Positions 50,380-58,043 of a stretch of DNA of 64,000 bases are shown here, one piece after another. The stretch lies in assembly GCA_028285035.1 (NCBI GenBank), contig JANQQF010000017.1, positions 33,448 through 97,447 on the forward strand, read 5' to 3'. A program made the position numbers and the translations under genes. The number at the start of each line of letters is the position of its first letter. Within the stretch, counting starts at the first letter, position 1. Below the pieces are notes generated by a model. The model had not been told where the DNA came from, did not search any database, and was given only the letters and a program-made list of their open reading frames with translations. This DNA is from Phycisphaerae bacterium. Lineage in GTDB: Bacteria > Chloroflexota > Anaerolineae > 4572-78 > J111.

Positions 50380-50937
50380 ATGACGGCCTGGATTGAAATC
50401 ATTTCCGAAAATGATGCCGAAGGCGATTTGGCTGAACAATATAGTAAGCTGATTGAACCGTGGGGTGGGGTTGATAATATTCTTAAAATTCATAGCCTGA
50501 ACCCGGCCACACTAGAGGCTCACGTGTTGTTATACAAAACAGTGATGTATGGGAAATCACCTATCAAACGTCCCCAACGAGAGATGATTGCCGTTGTGGC
50601 CTCAGTCGCCAACCATTGTGAATATTGAATTAAACATCATTCGGCTGGTCTTAGCCGATTGGTAAAAGACGAGGCCTTGATTCTAGCTTTGCAAACGGAC
50701 TATCGACAAGCCAAGCTTAGTCCTCGTAATCGAGCTATGCTTGATTATGCGTATAAATTGACGTTAACCCCCTGGGATATGGTTGAAGGTGATGTAAAAA
50801 TCCTGCGTGAACACGGTTTTTCAGATCGCGCCATTTTGGATATCAATCAAATCACAGCTTACTATGCCTATGTCAATCGTTTAGCTGATGGTTTAGGGGT
50901 TCCTTTGGAGGATTTTTGGCAGGCGATTGAGAAATAA
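50380..50937 (+). CDS. AhpD-like peroxidase-related selenoprotein (in-frame TGA as Sec at codon 83)
   Basis: A 185-residue protein if the TGA at 50626-50628 is read as selenocysteine. Both halves lie in one frame with no shift. The family (carboxymuconolactone decarboxylase/AhpD, peroxidase-related branch) has a redox CxxC in NxCxYCxxHH; here it reads NHCEY-U-IKHHSAGL, so Sec replaces the second Cys (C80, U83). Directly downstream is a hairpin with a GGTCTT loop that starts 18 bases after the TGA, the spacing I recall for E. coli fdhF. The C-terminal half is intact (LSPRNRAMLDYAYKLTLTPWD, ITAYYAYVNRLADGLGV). It would reduce peroxides or act as a disulfide oxidoreductase. No selA, selB or selD is in the window. 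Confidence 0.88.
50641..50658 (+). promoter_or_regulatory. Bacterial-type SECIS hairpin
   Basis: Perfect stem TCGGCT (50641-50646) and AGCCGA (50653-50658) with the six-base loop GGTCTT. It begins 12 bases after the TGA and the loop begins 18 bases after it. SelB-binding SECIS loops in bacteria carry G at the first or second loop position; E. coli fdhF uses GGUCU. Confidence 0.85.
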
Positions 50938-50956
50938 ATTTTGATTATGAGAATTT

Positions 50957-50999
50957 TATGGGGTAGATAATCTTGAGTGTCTACCCTATTTTTATTTTA
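50957..50999. terminator. Bidirectional terminator after the selenoprotein gene
   Basis: Stem GGGTAGA (50961-50967) and TCTACCC (50980-50986) followed by TATTTTTATTTT. The opposing gene ends inside the tail at 50992. Confidence 0.82.
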
Positions 51000-51876
51000 C
51001 ATAGAGGCCTAGATGATTTCCGACCGGCCTTTGGTTCATCGGAATGCGACGATCAATTGGTGCGTTTAATACTTCTGCACCATCTTGTGTTTGCACCACC
51101 AACGTCGTCGAGCCGCCACCGTCAAGATTGATTGCTTGGTCGGCCCCAAGGTCGATAATGATTTGGACTAGCTCATCCAGTGTGATTCCCTCACTATAAT
51201 TATTTTGGCGACCATCGACCAAAATCAACCATAAGGTTTCTTCCGTGTCATCTATGCCCACAGCTGTACGAGGATGAGGTTGATTTAACCACGAGGTTGG
51301 CTTGAATTCTCCAGCCACCCCATCTTCAACCAGAATTCGATTTCCGGCAATGGCGTGCAAAGTATCTTTAGGGCAGGTACTTTTATGGATGTGAATTGAG
51401 TGTGTTGAGTCAAAACAAAGTACCGGCTGTTTATAGGTGTTGACTGAATATGTTCTTCCATCAGACATCGCTAGTCCGACGATATCGACAGGTTGCCCTG
51501 ATTTTGGGGAATAATCCCAAGGCGAATTGTAGTAAAATGGATCAAAGAATCCTGCATTGATTGCGATTTGTAAATCGAATTCGTTCAAAAAATCTTGGGT
51601 GGTTTGAGCCAGGACTTCTTCACTTTCATTTATTTCTTCTAGCCCTGGGGTGACAAAAGGGATAACGTTCGCAACGGTTAAATCAATGGTTACAATGTGG
51701 ACCATCATTCGACGTGGATTTTGGTAAGCCTCGCGTTGATATGTGATGCCTTGGAATAGTGCCAGCGAGTTATTCGTGCGAGGCGGCCGTAGAGAGCGGG
51801 GATAAATAAAAATAGCAAAGTAGACAGTAATGAGAAACCCGATGGTGATGAAGAGGAAAAGCAAGAGACGTCGCAT
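50992..51876 (-). CDS. Phosphodiester glycosidase family protein (NAGPA/DUF2233)
   Basis: A 294-residue protein with an N-terminal membrane anchor (RRLLLFLFITIGFLITVYF) and an extracellular domain of the NAGPA type: AINAGFFDPFYYN, HPRTAVGIDDTEETLWLILVDGR (key part PRTAVGIDD), GITLDELVQIIIDLGADQAINLDGGGSTT with the family hallmark NLDGGGSTT. In eukaryotes the relative removes GlcNAc from mannose-6-phosphate; bacterial members act on envelope polysaccharides. The ATG at 51876 is chosen because the earlier one (51909) lies within the tRNA terminator hairpin. Confidence 0.88.
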   Translation of the reverse strand: MRRLLLFLFITIGFLITVYFAIFIYPRSLRPPRTNNSLALFQGITYQREAYQNPRRMMVHIVTIDLTVANVIPFVTPGLEEINESEEVLAQTTQDFLNEFDLQIAINAGFFDPFYYNSPWDYSPKSGQPVDIVGLAMSDGRTYSVNTYKQPVLCFDSTHSIHIHKSTCPKDTLHAIAGNRILVEDGVAGEFKPTSWLNQPHPRTAVGIDDTEETLWLILVDGRQNNYSEGITLDELVQIIIDLGADQAINLDGGGSTTLVVQTQDGAEVLNAPIDRRIPMNQRPVGNHLGLYVK

Positions 51877-51893
51877 TGTATTTCTCAGGGAAT

Positions 51894-51920
51894 AAAAAAA
51901 GCCACTCATTTAAGAGTGGC
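51894..51920 (-). terminator. Terminator of tRNA-Val
   Basis: Perfect stem GCCACTC (51901-51907) and GAGTGGC (51914-51920); on the - strand a seven-T run follows (A run at 51894-51900). It lies 19 bases after the tRNA 3' end. Confidence 0.88.
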
Positions 51921-51939
51921 AATTTATTGGGTATAGTAG

Positions 51940-52013
51940 TGGGCGATACAAGACTCGAACTTGTGACCCCCTCGGTGTAAGCGAGGTGCTCTAGCCAACT
52001 GAGCTAATCGCCC
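51940..52013 (-). tRNA. tRNA-Val (anticodon TAC)
   Basis: The - strand folds as a full cloverleaf: acceptor GGGCGAT/ATCGCCC, D arm GCTC-AGTTGGCTA-GAGC, anticodon arm CCTCG-CTTACAC-CGAGG with TAC at the loop centre, five-base variable loop, T arm ACAAG-TTCGAGT-CTTGT, discriminator A. The 3' CCA is not encoded. It reads GTA and other Val codons. Its terminator is directly downstream. Confidence 0.96.
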
Positions 52014-52083
52014 AAAGCTCGAAAATTATACAGATACATTTTCATTTGGGCAAATCGTTATTTTGATTTAATGACATTTTGGT

Positions 52084-52995
52084 CTAACTGCTTTTTGCCT
52101 TGTCATTATCAGCCTCATCTTCAAGTGCTGGTAAATCTGGAAAATCTCTACCTACCTTGCTGCCGCTTTCGTTGGTTGGAACCTCATCAGATACTTCCAC
52201 CTCTGAACTAGTTTCATCAACAGAGGCATCCCATCTATCTTTTGCGGTATCATTAGAGTTTTCCTCATCTAATGGGCTTTCCCAACTTTCTTCATCAACC
52301 TCAGCCACGCTATCATCATCAAATTTATCGTCTGCCAAAATGGGTGTGGGATCTAACTCAGTCGTTTCCTCTATCTCTCTGGGAGCCTCATCACTTGCCA
52401 GTAAATCATCCTCCACGGGTTCTTCAATCTCTAGTGTCGATGGGGGGATCTCAATAGGGGCTTCGGCAGTTTGACCCTCCAAATCAAAGGCCCAGCTTTG
52501 TTGTTCTGCTTTGACCATATCGATAACCAACTTTTTGGTTTCGTGACCTGGCTCTGTAACAATCTCACGAGAAATGAGCTTGTTTTTTGAGAGTGGCCCA
52601 GCAATCATGGGGCGGGTTATGGTAAAGCCTAATACTTGACCAGTAGTTGCGAAAAGCGCATCATCAATGTAGCCAATTTTTGTACCACTGGAGGACTCTA
52701 TTTCACGACCTTGTATCTCTGATCGTCGAACCCACGTATTAAATCCAGCCAAATCTTGTCCTTTAACAATGATGTCTGACTCGTATACTAAAATAACATC
52801 TTCTCCATAAAGCTGAACCGCATTGTGTTGCACAATCAGAGGACTTCGTCTTAACAATCCTTCGGTGCCAAGATAAAGGCCGACGATTGCCCCCACATTG
52901 TTATCCAGATACACATCTTTAACATCACCAACGATACGGCCATCAGCCACGCTGATGATTTGTTTGTTAATTAGTTTATCGGCAGCTAACATCAA
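52084..52995 (-). CDS. PRC-barrel domain protein with acidic tail
   Basis: A 303-residue protein. Residues about 5-75 and 85-160 look like two PRC-barrel domains (KLINKQIISVADGRIVGDVKDVY at the start; SSGTKIGYIDDALFATTGQVLGF in the second). The remaining 130 residues are highly acidic and of low complexity (EEPVEDDLLASDEAP, DDSVAEVDEES) and probably unfolded. PRC barrels occur in RimM, photosynthetic reaction centre H subunits and cell-division or envelope-linked proteins of actinobacteria. The role here is unknown. It precedes tRNA-Val on the same strand. Confidence 0.8.
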   Translation of the reverse strand: MMLAADKLINKQIISVADGRIVGDVKDVYLDNNVGAIVGLYLGTEGLLRRSPLIVQHNAVQLYGEDVILVYESDIIVKGQDLAGFNTWVRRSEIQGREIESSSGTKIGYIDDALFATTGQVLGFTITRPMIAGPLSKNKLISREIVTEPGHETKKLVIDMVKAEQQSWAFDLEGQTAEAPIEIPPSTLEIEEPVEDDLLASDEAPREIEETTELDPTPILADDKFDDDSVAEVDEESWESPLDEENSNDTAKDRWDASVDETSSEVEVSDEVPTNESGSKVGRDFPDLPALEDEADNDKAKSS

Positions 52996-53156
52996 TCATT
53001 TTCTCCAAAATGCATGAATTTTTCTGGCGGTACCCAGATCACTAAGATGTGGAGCTAAATATCTGAGGTTATGAAGTGCAATATTAAGCGGTTGGGTGGT
53101 CTGTAGTATACAGAGGTTGGGCTTGAGTGTCAATCGAGGATGATATTTCAGGTTTG

Positions 53157-53185
53157 TTGACGCTGAGTTTTTGTAATGTTATAAT
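53157..53185 (+). promoter_or_regulatory. Sigma-70-type promoter of the Ser/Thr kinase gene
   Basis: TTGACG (53157-53162), 17-base spacer, TATAAT (53180-53185). The kinase start is 92 bases further, leaving a 5' leader with no feature I recognise. Confidence 0.82.
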
Positions 53186-53277
53186 GGTTCAGTACAAACC
53201 ATTTGGTTTCTTATATAATATTATATCTTCTACTCAAGTTATTTTGAGTAAAATCTTCGATATATCCCAGGAAAAAT

Positions 53278-55953
53278 ATGGCAGATTTAGTTGGTAGTGC
53301 GATCGGTAGATATCGTATTGTATCAAAGCTCGGTCGCGGTGGTATGGCCGAGGTGTATAAAGCATTTCAGCCTAGTTTGCAACGTTATGTTGCGATCAAA
53401 GTGATGCTCGGGCACATGGTTGATGACCAAGATTTTGTAGACCGATTTGAGCGTGAAGCACTTAATACCAGTAAATTAACCCACCCCAATATTGTTAAAG
53501 TAATTGATTTTGACAGTGAGTATGGCAAATACTATATGGTCATGGACTATATAGATGGGCCAACCCTCAAAAGTGAAATCAAAGCCCGAAAAGTAGCTGA
53601 AAAGCCTTTCACATTCAAAGAAATTGCTCGTATCTTCAGTGCCTTGTGTAGCGCGGTTGACTATGCTCATGCCCGCAAGATGATTCACCGGGACATAAAA
53701 CCGGCGAATGTGATGATCAACCAGGAAGGTGAAGTTGTTCTTACTGACTTTGGTATCGTACGGTCAATGGAAGGGACTCAACATACTGCTACTGGTGCTT
53801 TAACGGGGACACCCGCTTATATGTCTCCTGAACAGGGCCGTGGCGAACGGGCCGATGAGCGTAGTGATATTTATGCACTTGGGGTTATGCTGTACGAGAT
53901 GGTGACTGGGGATGTGCCTTATGACGCGGATACCCCGTTTGCTGTCATTATGAAGCATATTAATGAACCATTGCCTTTGCCTAGTAAGGTGAATCCAGAG
54001 GTGACTGAGGGTATTGAGAATATCGTCCTCAAGGCGATGGCTAAACATCCAGATGATCGATATCAAACCGCTTCAGCCATGGCTAAGGAACTGCGAGACA
54101 GTGTTGATCTAAGTTATGTTGAACTTAATCGTCCCGTTACAACTTTGGCTCCAAAGTCGACAACTGCCGATATTGATCACGACACTGGTCCGATTACTGC
54201 CGAGGAGAAACAACATAGTCGTGTTCGTTTGGGCGGTGGACAGGCTACTGTAGTATCTACGGCTGGTGAGCAGGCAACAGTTACTTCACAAACAGGGACA
54301 TCATCTGACCGAAAATTGCCTATCGTTCCAATTGCGATTGGTGGCGGTGTTTTGCTTCTTCTAGCTTTAATCGGGATTTTCTTTGTCTCAAGTCAAAGTT
54401 CTAGTAATGCCGCTGCTACTGCTGAGATGCTTGCTATTTCAGAGACAGAAGCAGCTGAGGCCGAGGCCGATAGAGCAACAAGTTTAGCAATTGCTGCGGC
54501 GGAAACTGAAGCGGCAGGTGAGTCTACATCAACAGATGAACCCGAAGATGAGTCTACCCCCACAGCGACGGTTTCGGTAGATACCCCGACACCGATTCCT
54601 CCAGGTACACCACAGGGGACTATAAAAGAGAGTGCTCAAATTTGGTTAGAACCTGATGACGAGTCACAGCTGCTGGGGCGACTCAATCCTGGGGCCATTG
54701 TAGAGGTTGTTGGTGGTGACGAAGCAGGAACCTGGTGGCGAATAAAAACTGCTTTGAGTAGTAATGGGTTTGGTTGGATTAAAGCCGATGAGGAGACAGT
54801 TTCTGTAACAAGCCAAGTAAATGTGCCCATTGCTGTTATTCCAACAAAAACCCCTACACCAACTTCAACCCCACCCCCAACTGCTACGGAGACGGACGAG
54901 CCTCCAACCGATACACCTGTGCCGGTAGATACCAATACTCCCACCCCAGCACCACTACCAACTGACACAGCAACCCTTGGGCCGCCGACAGATACCCCCA
55001 CTGCAACTTCAACACCAACGCCCGAGGCACCAGCCATTGCTGGTAAGCTTGCCTTCCCTGTAGATAATGGGTCTGGTGCCTATGATGTCTTCATTTACTC
55101 ATTGCCTGACGGTGACCAACTCGGCAGAATCAACGGAGCACGTCAACCAAACTTCCGTTTGGATGGTGAAACATTGTTGGTGAATGGTCAGAGTGGTAGT
55201 TTTGGGGAAAATGTATTTGAGTTTACCGGTTTGGGCAATAATCCCAAGGTCGTGAGCGAGTCGCCTACAGATCTGCATCCAGTTTATAAACCTGATGGAT
55301 CAACTTTGGCCTTTGGGAATCCTAATTTGGCAACAGGTAGTCAAGGGATTCAGCCCTATATTTTTGTACAATGTAGTTTGAAAGTACCTAATCAGGAAGG
55401 TGACCAAAGCTGTAATGATATTGCTGGTACCGGCATCATTGTCCCTGATGGGCAAATTGGTGATATCATTGGTAGCAATCCTGTTTGGACTGTATCGGAT
55501 CAACTTGCATTCAAAGGATGTGGTACCTGGCCAGGGGGTTCAAGCGGCTCTTGTGGTATTTATCTTGTCCCCTCTTGGGCAACATCGCGAAATGGTGGAG
55601 TGACGCCACGCGTGAAGCTTGTCGATGGTGGTAGTACAATTCCGACTGATAGTAAAGCGGGTCTGGTTGCCTTTCAATCGCGCGAGTCTGGGAACTGGGA
55701 TGCTTACGTTATCAGTGAAGGTGGTGGAACGCCAATCAATTTGTCTGATAACCCCGCTGATGATGGATTGCCAACGATTTCTCCAGATGGCAGTTCCGTA
55801 ATCTTTGCCTCAAATCGAGACGGAGGTTGGGCGTTTTATGTGGTGTCTTCATCTGGTGGGGAAGCGACAAAGGTATTTGATTTTCCCAAAGGAAATCCTT
55901 GGGCAACTGGAGATCGTGACTGGACAACTGAAAGAATTTCCTGGGGACCATAA
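53278..55953 (+). CDS. Transmembrane Ser/Thr protein kinase with SH3-like and beta-propeller-like sensor
   Basis: An 891-residue receptor-type kinase. The N-terminal PknB-like kinase (about 10-275) has GRGGMAEVYKAF, AIKVM (catalytic Lys), HRDIKPANVM, DFGIVR and GTPAYMSPEQGRG. One membrane segment lies at about 348-370 (PIVPIAIGGGVLLLLALIG). Outside are an SH3-like domain (about 445-515, WLEPDDESQLLGRLNPGAIVEVV, key part LLGRLNPGAIVEVV), a Pro/Thr linker (about 525-590), and a TolB/PD40-like propeller (about 595-891, with SPDGSSVIFASNRDGGW). It likely senses an envelope signal and phosphorylates cytosolic targets. The two roadblock proteins next door are candidate partners. Confidence 0.92.
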   Translation: MADLVGSAIGRYRIVSKLGRGGMAEVYKAFQPSLQRYVAIKVMLGHMVDDQDFVDRFEREALNTSKLTHPNIVKVIDFDSEYGKYYMVMDYIDGPTLKSEIKARKVAEKPFTFKEIARIFSALCSAVDYAHARKMIHRDIKPANVMINQEGEVVLTDFGIVRSMEGTQHTATGALTGTPAYMSPEQGRGERADERSDIYALGVMLYEMVTGDVPYDADTPFAVIMKHINEPLPLPSKVNPEVTEGIENIVLKAMAKHPDDRYQTASAMAKELRDSVDLSYVELNRPVTTLAPKSTTADIDHDTGPITAEEKQHSRVRLGGGQATVVSTAGEQATVTSQTGTSSDRKLPIVPIAIGGGVLLLLALIGIFFVSSQSSSNAAATAEMLAISETEAAEAEADRATSLAIAAAETEAAGESTSTDEPEDESTPTATVSVDTPTPIPPGTPQGTIKESAQIWLEPDDESQLLGRLNPGAIVEVVGGDEAGTWWRIKTALSSNGFGWIKADEETVSVTSQVNVPIAVIPTKTPTPTSTPPPTATETDEPPTDTPVPVDTNTPTPAPLPTDTATLGPPTDTPTATSTPTPEAPAIAGKLAFPVDNGSGAYDVFIYSLPDGDQLGRINGARQPNFRLDGETLLVNGQSGSFGENVFEFTGLGNNPKVVSESPTDLHPVYKPDGSTLAFGNPNLATGSQGIQPYIFVQCSLKVPNQEGDQSCNDIAGTGIIVPDGQIGDIIGSNPVWTVSDQLAFKGCGTWPGGSSGSCGIYLVPSWATSRNGGVTPRVKLVDGGSTIPTDSKAGLVAFQSRESGNWDAYVISEGGGTPINLSDNPADDGLPTISPDGSSVIFASNRDGGWAFYVVSSSGGEATKVFDFPKGNPWATGDRDWTTERISWGP

Positions 55954-55976
55954 TACTATTAAAACTATTGATAAAT

Positions 55977-56017
55977 AAAAGGCCAACCATTTGATTAGGT
56001 TGGCCTTTTGTATTTTT
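55977..56017. terminator. Bidirectional terminator after the kinase gene
   Basis: Perfect 12-base stem AAAAGGCCAACC (55977-55988) and GGTTGGCCTTTT (55998-56009), then GTATTTTT. Confidence 0.92.
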
Positions 56018-56046
56018 GGGTGCGTGATGTCAAACAATCACATTTA

Positions 56047-56433
56047 TCAATTGAAAATCTCGGAAATTTGTTGCGCTGCACGACGCATTGATTGAATCAA
56101 CAAGCCTAATTTTGCATCGGCTGTTAGAAGCACTGCTAGAACCGTTCTCTTTCCAGCCTTAAAGATAATTGTAGTACGTTGTTCACCTTCAATCATTACC
56201 CGATTTAGATGACCCTGTTCCAATTTTTGACTAAAATCAGATGCCATATCTACTAAATCAGAAGCAATCAGACCGATGTTATCGTCGTCCTTATGCGGAA
56301 TACCAGAGGCTACCGTTAAACCATCATCGCTCACAACAAGCGCACTTAGAATATCTGCATTGTGGTTAACTAAAGTATCCAATACATCTATCAGTAGTTC
56401 ACTATTGTTTTTTTGTTTTGTAATTTCAGACAT
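56047..56433 (-). CDS. Roadblock/LC7 domain protein (second)
   Basis: A 128-residue single-domain roadblock/LC7 protein: LDTLVNHNADILSALVVSDDGLTVAS, DNIGLIASDLVDMASDFSQ, and KAGKRTVLAVLLTADAKLGLL (key parts LVVSDDGLTVAS and VLAVLLTADAKLGLL). In bacteria these act as partners of MglA-type small GTPases or as regulatory platforms. No MglA gene is in the window. It lies 51 bases after another roadblock gene on the same strand. Confidence 0.87.
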   Translation of the reverse strand: MSEITKQKNNSELLIDVLDTLVNHNADILSALVVSDDGLTVASGIPHKDDDNIGLIASDLVDMASDFSQKLEQGHLNRVMIEGEQRTTIIFKAGKRTVLAVLLTADAKLGLLIQSMRRAAQQISEIFN

Positions 56434-56484
56434 AATAACTTAGGCCAAGTATTTGCCATCATTGATTGAGATTATTTCTTTAAA

Positions 56485-56898
56485 TCAGCGAGGACTATTC
56501 TCCAAAATGCTGCTGATCGTTTTCGCACTTTGTTGAAGAGCATATAAAACCAAGCCCATCTTTGCTTCACGATCGACCATAACCGCTACGGAAGCGCGTC
56601 GATTAGCTGGCACAACAATCATTCCCCCATCATCCCCTTCTATTAGCAGCCGAATCATGTCCCCTTGGGCTAAACGAGCCAGAGTACGTTCTCCCAAAGC
56701 AATCAGGGTAGCAGCCATAGCCGCGACCTGCGGACTACTGGTTGGGCCTTCTTCATCCATATCACTCTCACTAGGGGCATATGCGGCAACCACAAATCCT
56801 TCAACGCTTACAATAACGGCGCCCTGAACCCCTTCCAACTTTGAGCATAGCTCTTTAAGTGATCCTTCAAGTAAATCAGTTTTGTATATTTGAGACAT
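56485..56898 (-). CDS. Roadblock/LC7 domain protein (first)
   Basis: A 137-residue roadblock/LC7 protein with LCSKLEGVQGAVIVSVEGFVVAA at the start, SPQVAAMAATLIALGERTLARLAQGD in the middle and RASVAVMVDREAKMGLVLYALQQ near the end. The ATG at 56898 is preferred to one 60 bases upstream because family sequence starts there. The insertion ESDMDEEGPTSSP near residue 60 is not seen in its neighbour. The pair may heterodimerise. Confidence 0.87.
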   Translation of the reverse strand: MSQIYKTDLLEGSLKELCSKLEGVQGAVIVSVEGFVVAAYAPSESDMDEEGPTSSPQVAAMAATLIALGERTLARLAQGDMIRLLIEGDDGGMIVVPANRRASVAVMVDREAKMGLVLYALQQSAKTISSILENSPR

Positions 56899-57183
56899 AA
56901 CCCCATGAACCTTTATGGAGGATTTTGGCGGATTGGCTAATTCGTTAAATGTGATCAATCATTAAGTACTGATTAGTCACTTAACTTTATGAGTCGTAGA
57001 TTACCTTAATTGTTTGATTTAATACCCAGAGGCAAAGTACTTACAATATTGTAACAGAATTTTTACCTTAACAACAATTCTTTTGTTAAAGAAATTCAAA
57101 ATAATTATATCTCACAAGAGGTGCTAGGGCAATAGGATGGAAAGACTATCAAAAATTCACCTGTAAAATCTGAGAGAGATATT
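56899..57183. other. AT-rich divergent intergenic region
   Basis: About 285 AT-rich bases between the roadblock pair and rplI. I see no open frame, repeat or RNA gene. It must hold the roadblock promoter on the - strand, but no box stands out. Confidence 0.5.
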
Positions 57184-57211
57184 TTGATAAAGCCCGCTTT
57201 TGCGGTATACT
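57184..57211 (+). promoter_or_regulatory. Promoter of rplI
   Basis: TTGATA (57184-57189), a 16-base spacer and TATACT (57206-57211). The spacer contains CCGC-TTTT-GCGG, a small hairpin. The rplI start is 82 bases downstream. Confidence 0.75.
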
Positions 57212-57292
57212 CTGCGTTTGTGTGTTTATTCAAACAATGATATGTGCGACAGCATATTGCCAATATAGTATTTTGAGTGGAGTGTAAGTTTT

Positions 57293-57955
57293 ATGAAGGT
57301 TTTATTGATTGAAGATGTAGATAACTTGGGATATGCAGGGGATGTTAAAAAAGTAGCAAATGGCTATGGTCGAAACTACTTAATCCCTCAACAATTGGCT
57401 GTTTTAGCTACCCCAGGCGCTTTGCGACAGGCTGAAACCATTCGCAAAGCAGCAGAAAAGCGCCGTGCTCAGGAAATGGAAGATGCCAAAGCGATTGCAG
57501 CCCAGCTAGTAGGCTTGGAATTGGTTTTTGAACGCCGTGCGGGTGAGATGGGTAAATTATACGGCTCTGTCACCTCGGGGGATATCGCTCAAGCGATTGA
57601 TGATAAGGTTCAAATTCCGATTGATAAGCGAAAAATTGCTTTACCTGAACCAATTCGGGTGCTCGGTGTTCAAGATGTGCCAATTAAACTGATGATTGAC
57701 TTAAAGACTGAGATCAAAGTTGAAGTCTTGCCCTTAGGTGGTATCTTGGAGCGGTCACGTCTGGCCGAAGCCGAAGTTGAGAATGCAGAAGCGGTTGAGA
57801 CTGTTGCAGGCGAAGAGGCTTCGGAAGCTGAAGTTGTTGAAGAGGCTCCGATTGCTGAAGCAGCAGACGAAGCACCGCAAGCTGAGGTAGCAGAAGCGGC
57901 TGTTGAGGCTGAAGCAGCCCCTGAGGCAACAGCGACAGAATCAGACAAGTCATAA
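57293..57955 (+). CDS. rplI: 50S ribosomal protein L9 with long acidic C-terminal tail
   Basis: A 220-residue L9; the family is normally about 148. The 23S-binding N-domain is MKVLLIEDVDNLGYAGDVKKVANGYGRNYL (key part NLGYAGDVKKVANGYGRNYL), followed by the long helix (RQAETIRKAAEKRRAQEME) and the C-domain (KLYGSVTSGDIAQAI, IPIDKRKI). From about residue 155 there is an extra tail of some 65 residues, almost only Ala, Glu and Val, ending in TESDKS. It stands alone rather than in the usual rpsF-ssb-rpsR-rplI set. Confidence 0.95.
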   Translation: MKVLLIEDVDNLGYAGDVKKVANGYGRNYLIPQQLAVLATPGALRQAETIRKAAEKRRAQEMEDAKAIAAQLVGLELVFERRAGEMGKLYGSVTSGDIAQAIDDKVQIPIDKRKIALPEPIRVLGVQDVPIKLMIDLKTEIKVEVLPLGGILERSRLAEAEVENAEAVETVAGEEASEAEVVEEAPIAEAADEAPQAEVAEAAVEAEAAPEATATESDKS

Positions 57956-57978
57956 AACATCCTTATTTTTCTAAAATT

Positions 57979-58014
57979 AAAGGTCTGCCAAATAAAGAAC
58001 GGTAGACCTTTTTT
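57979..58014. terminator. Bidirectional terminator after rplI
   Basis: Stem AAAGGTCTGCC (57979-57989) and GGTAGACCTT (58001-58010) with one mismatch and a T run to 58014. Confidence 0.85.
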
Positions 58015-58043
58015 GTTTGCTGAAATAATAAAAATATCTTCTT

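Noticed and set aside
50380..50937. Frameshifted or nonsense pseudogene in the AhpD-like gene
   Set aside because: Both halves are in the same frame, the stop is TGA, it replaces the conserved Cys, and a SECIS hairpin follows at the right distance.
51877..51909. Longer N-terminus of the phosphodiester glycosidase-family protein
   Set aside because: The extra codons overlap the tRNA-Val terminator hairpin.
57670..57960. Ala/Ser-rich protein on the - strand
   Set aside because: It is the antisense shadow of the Ala/Glu tail of L9.
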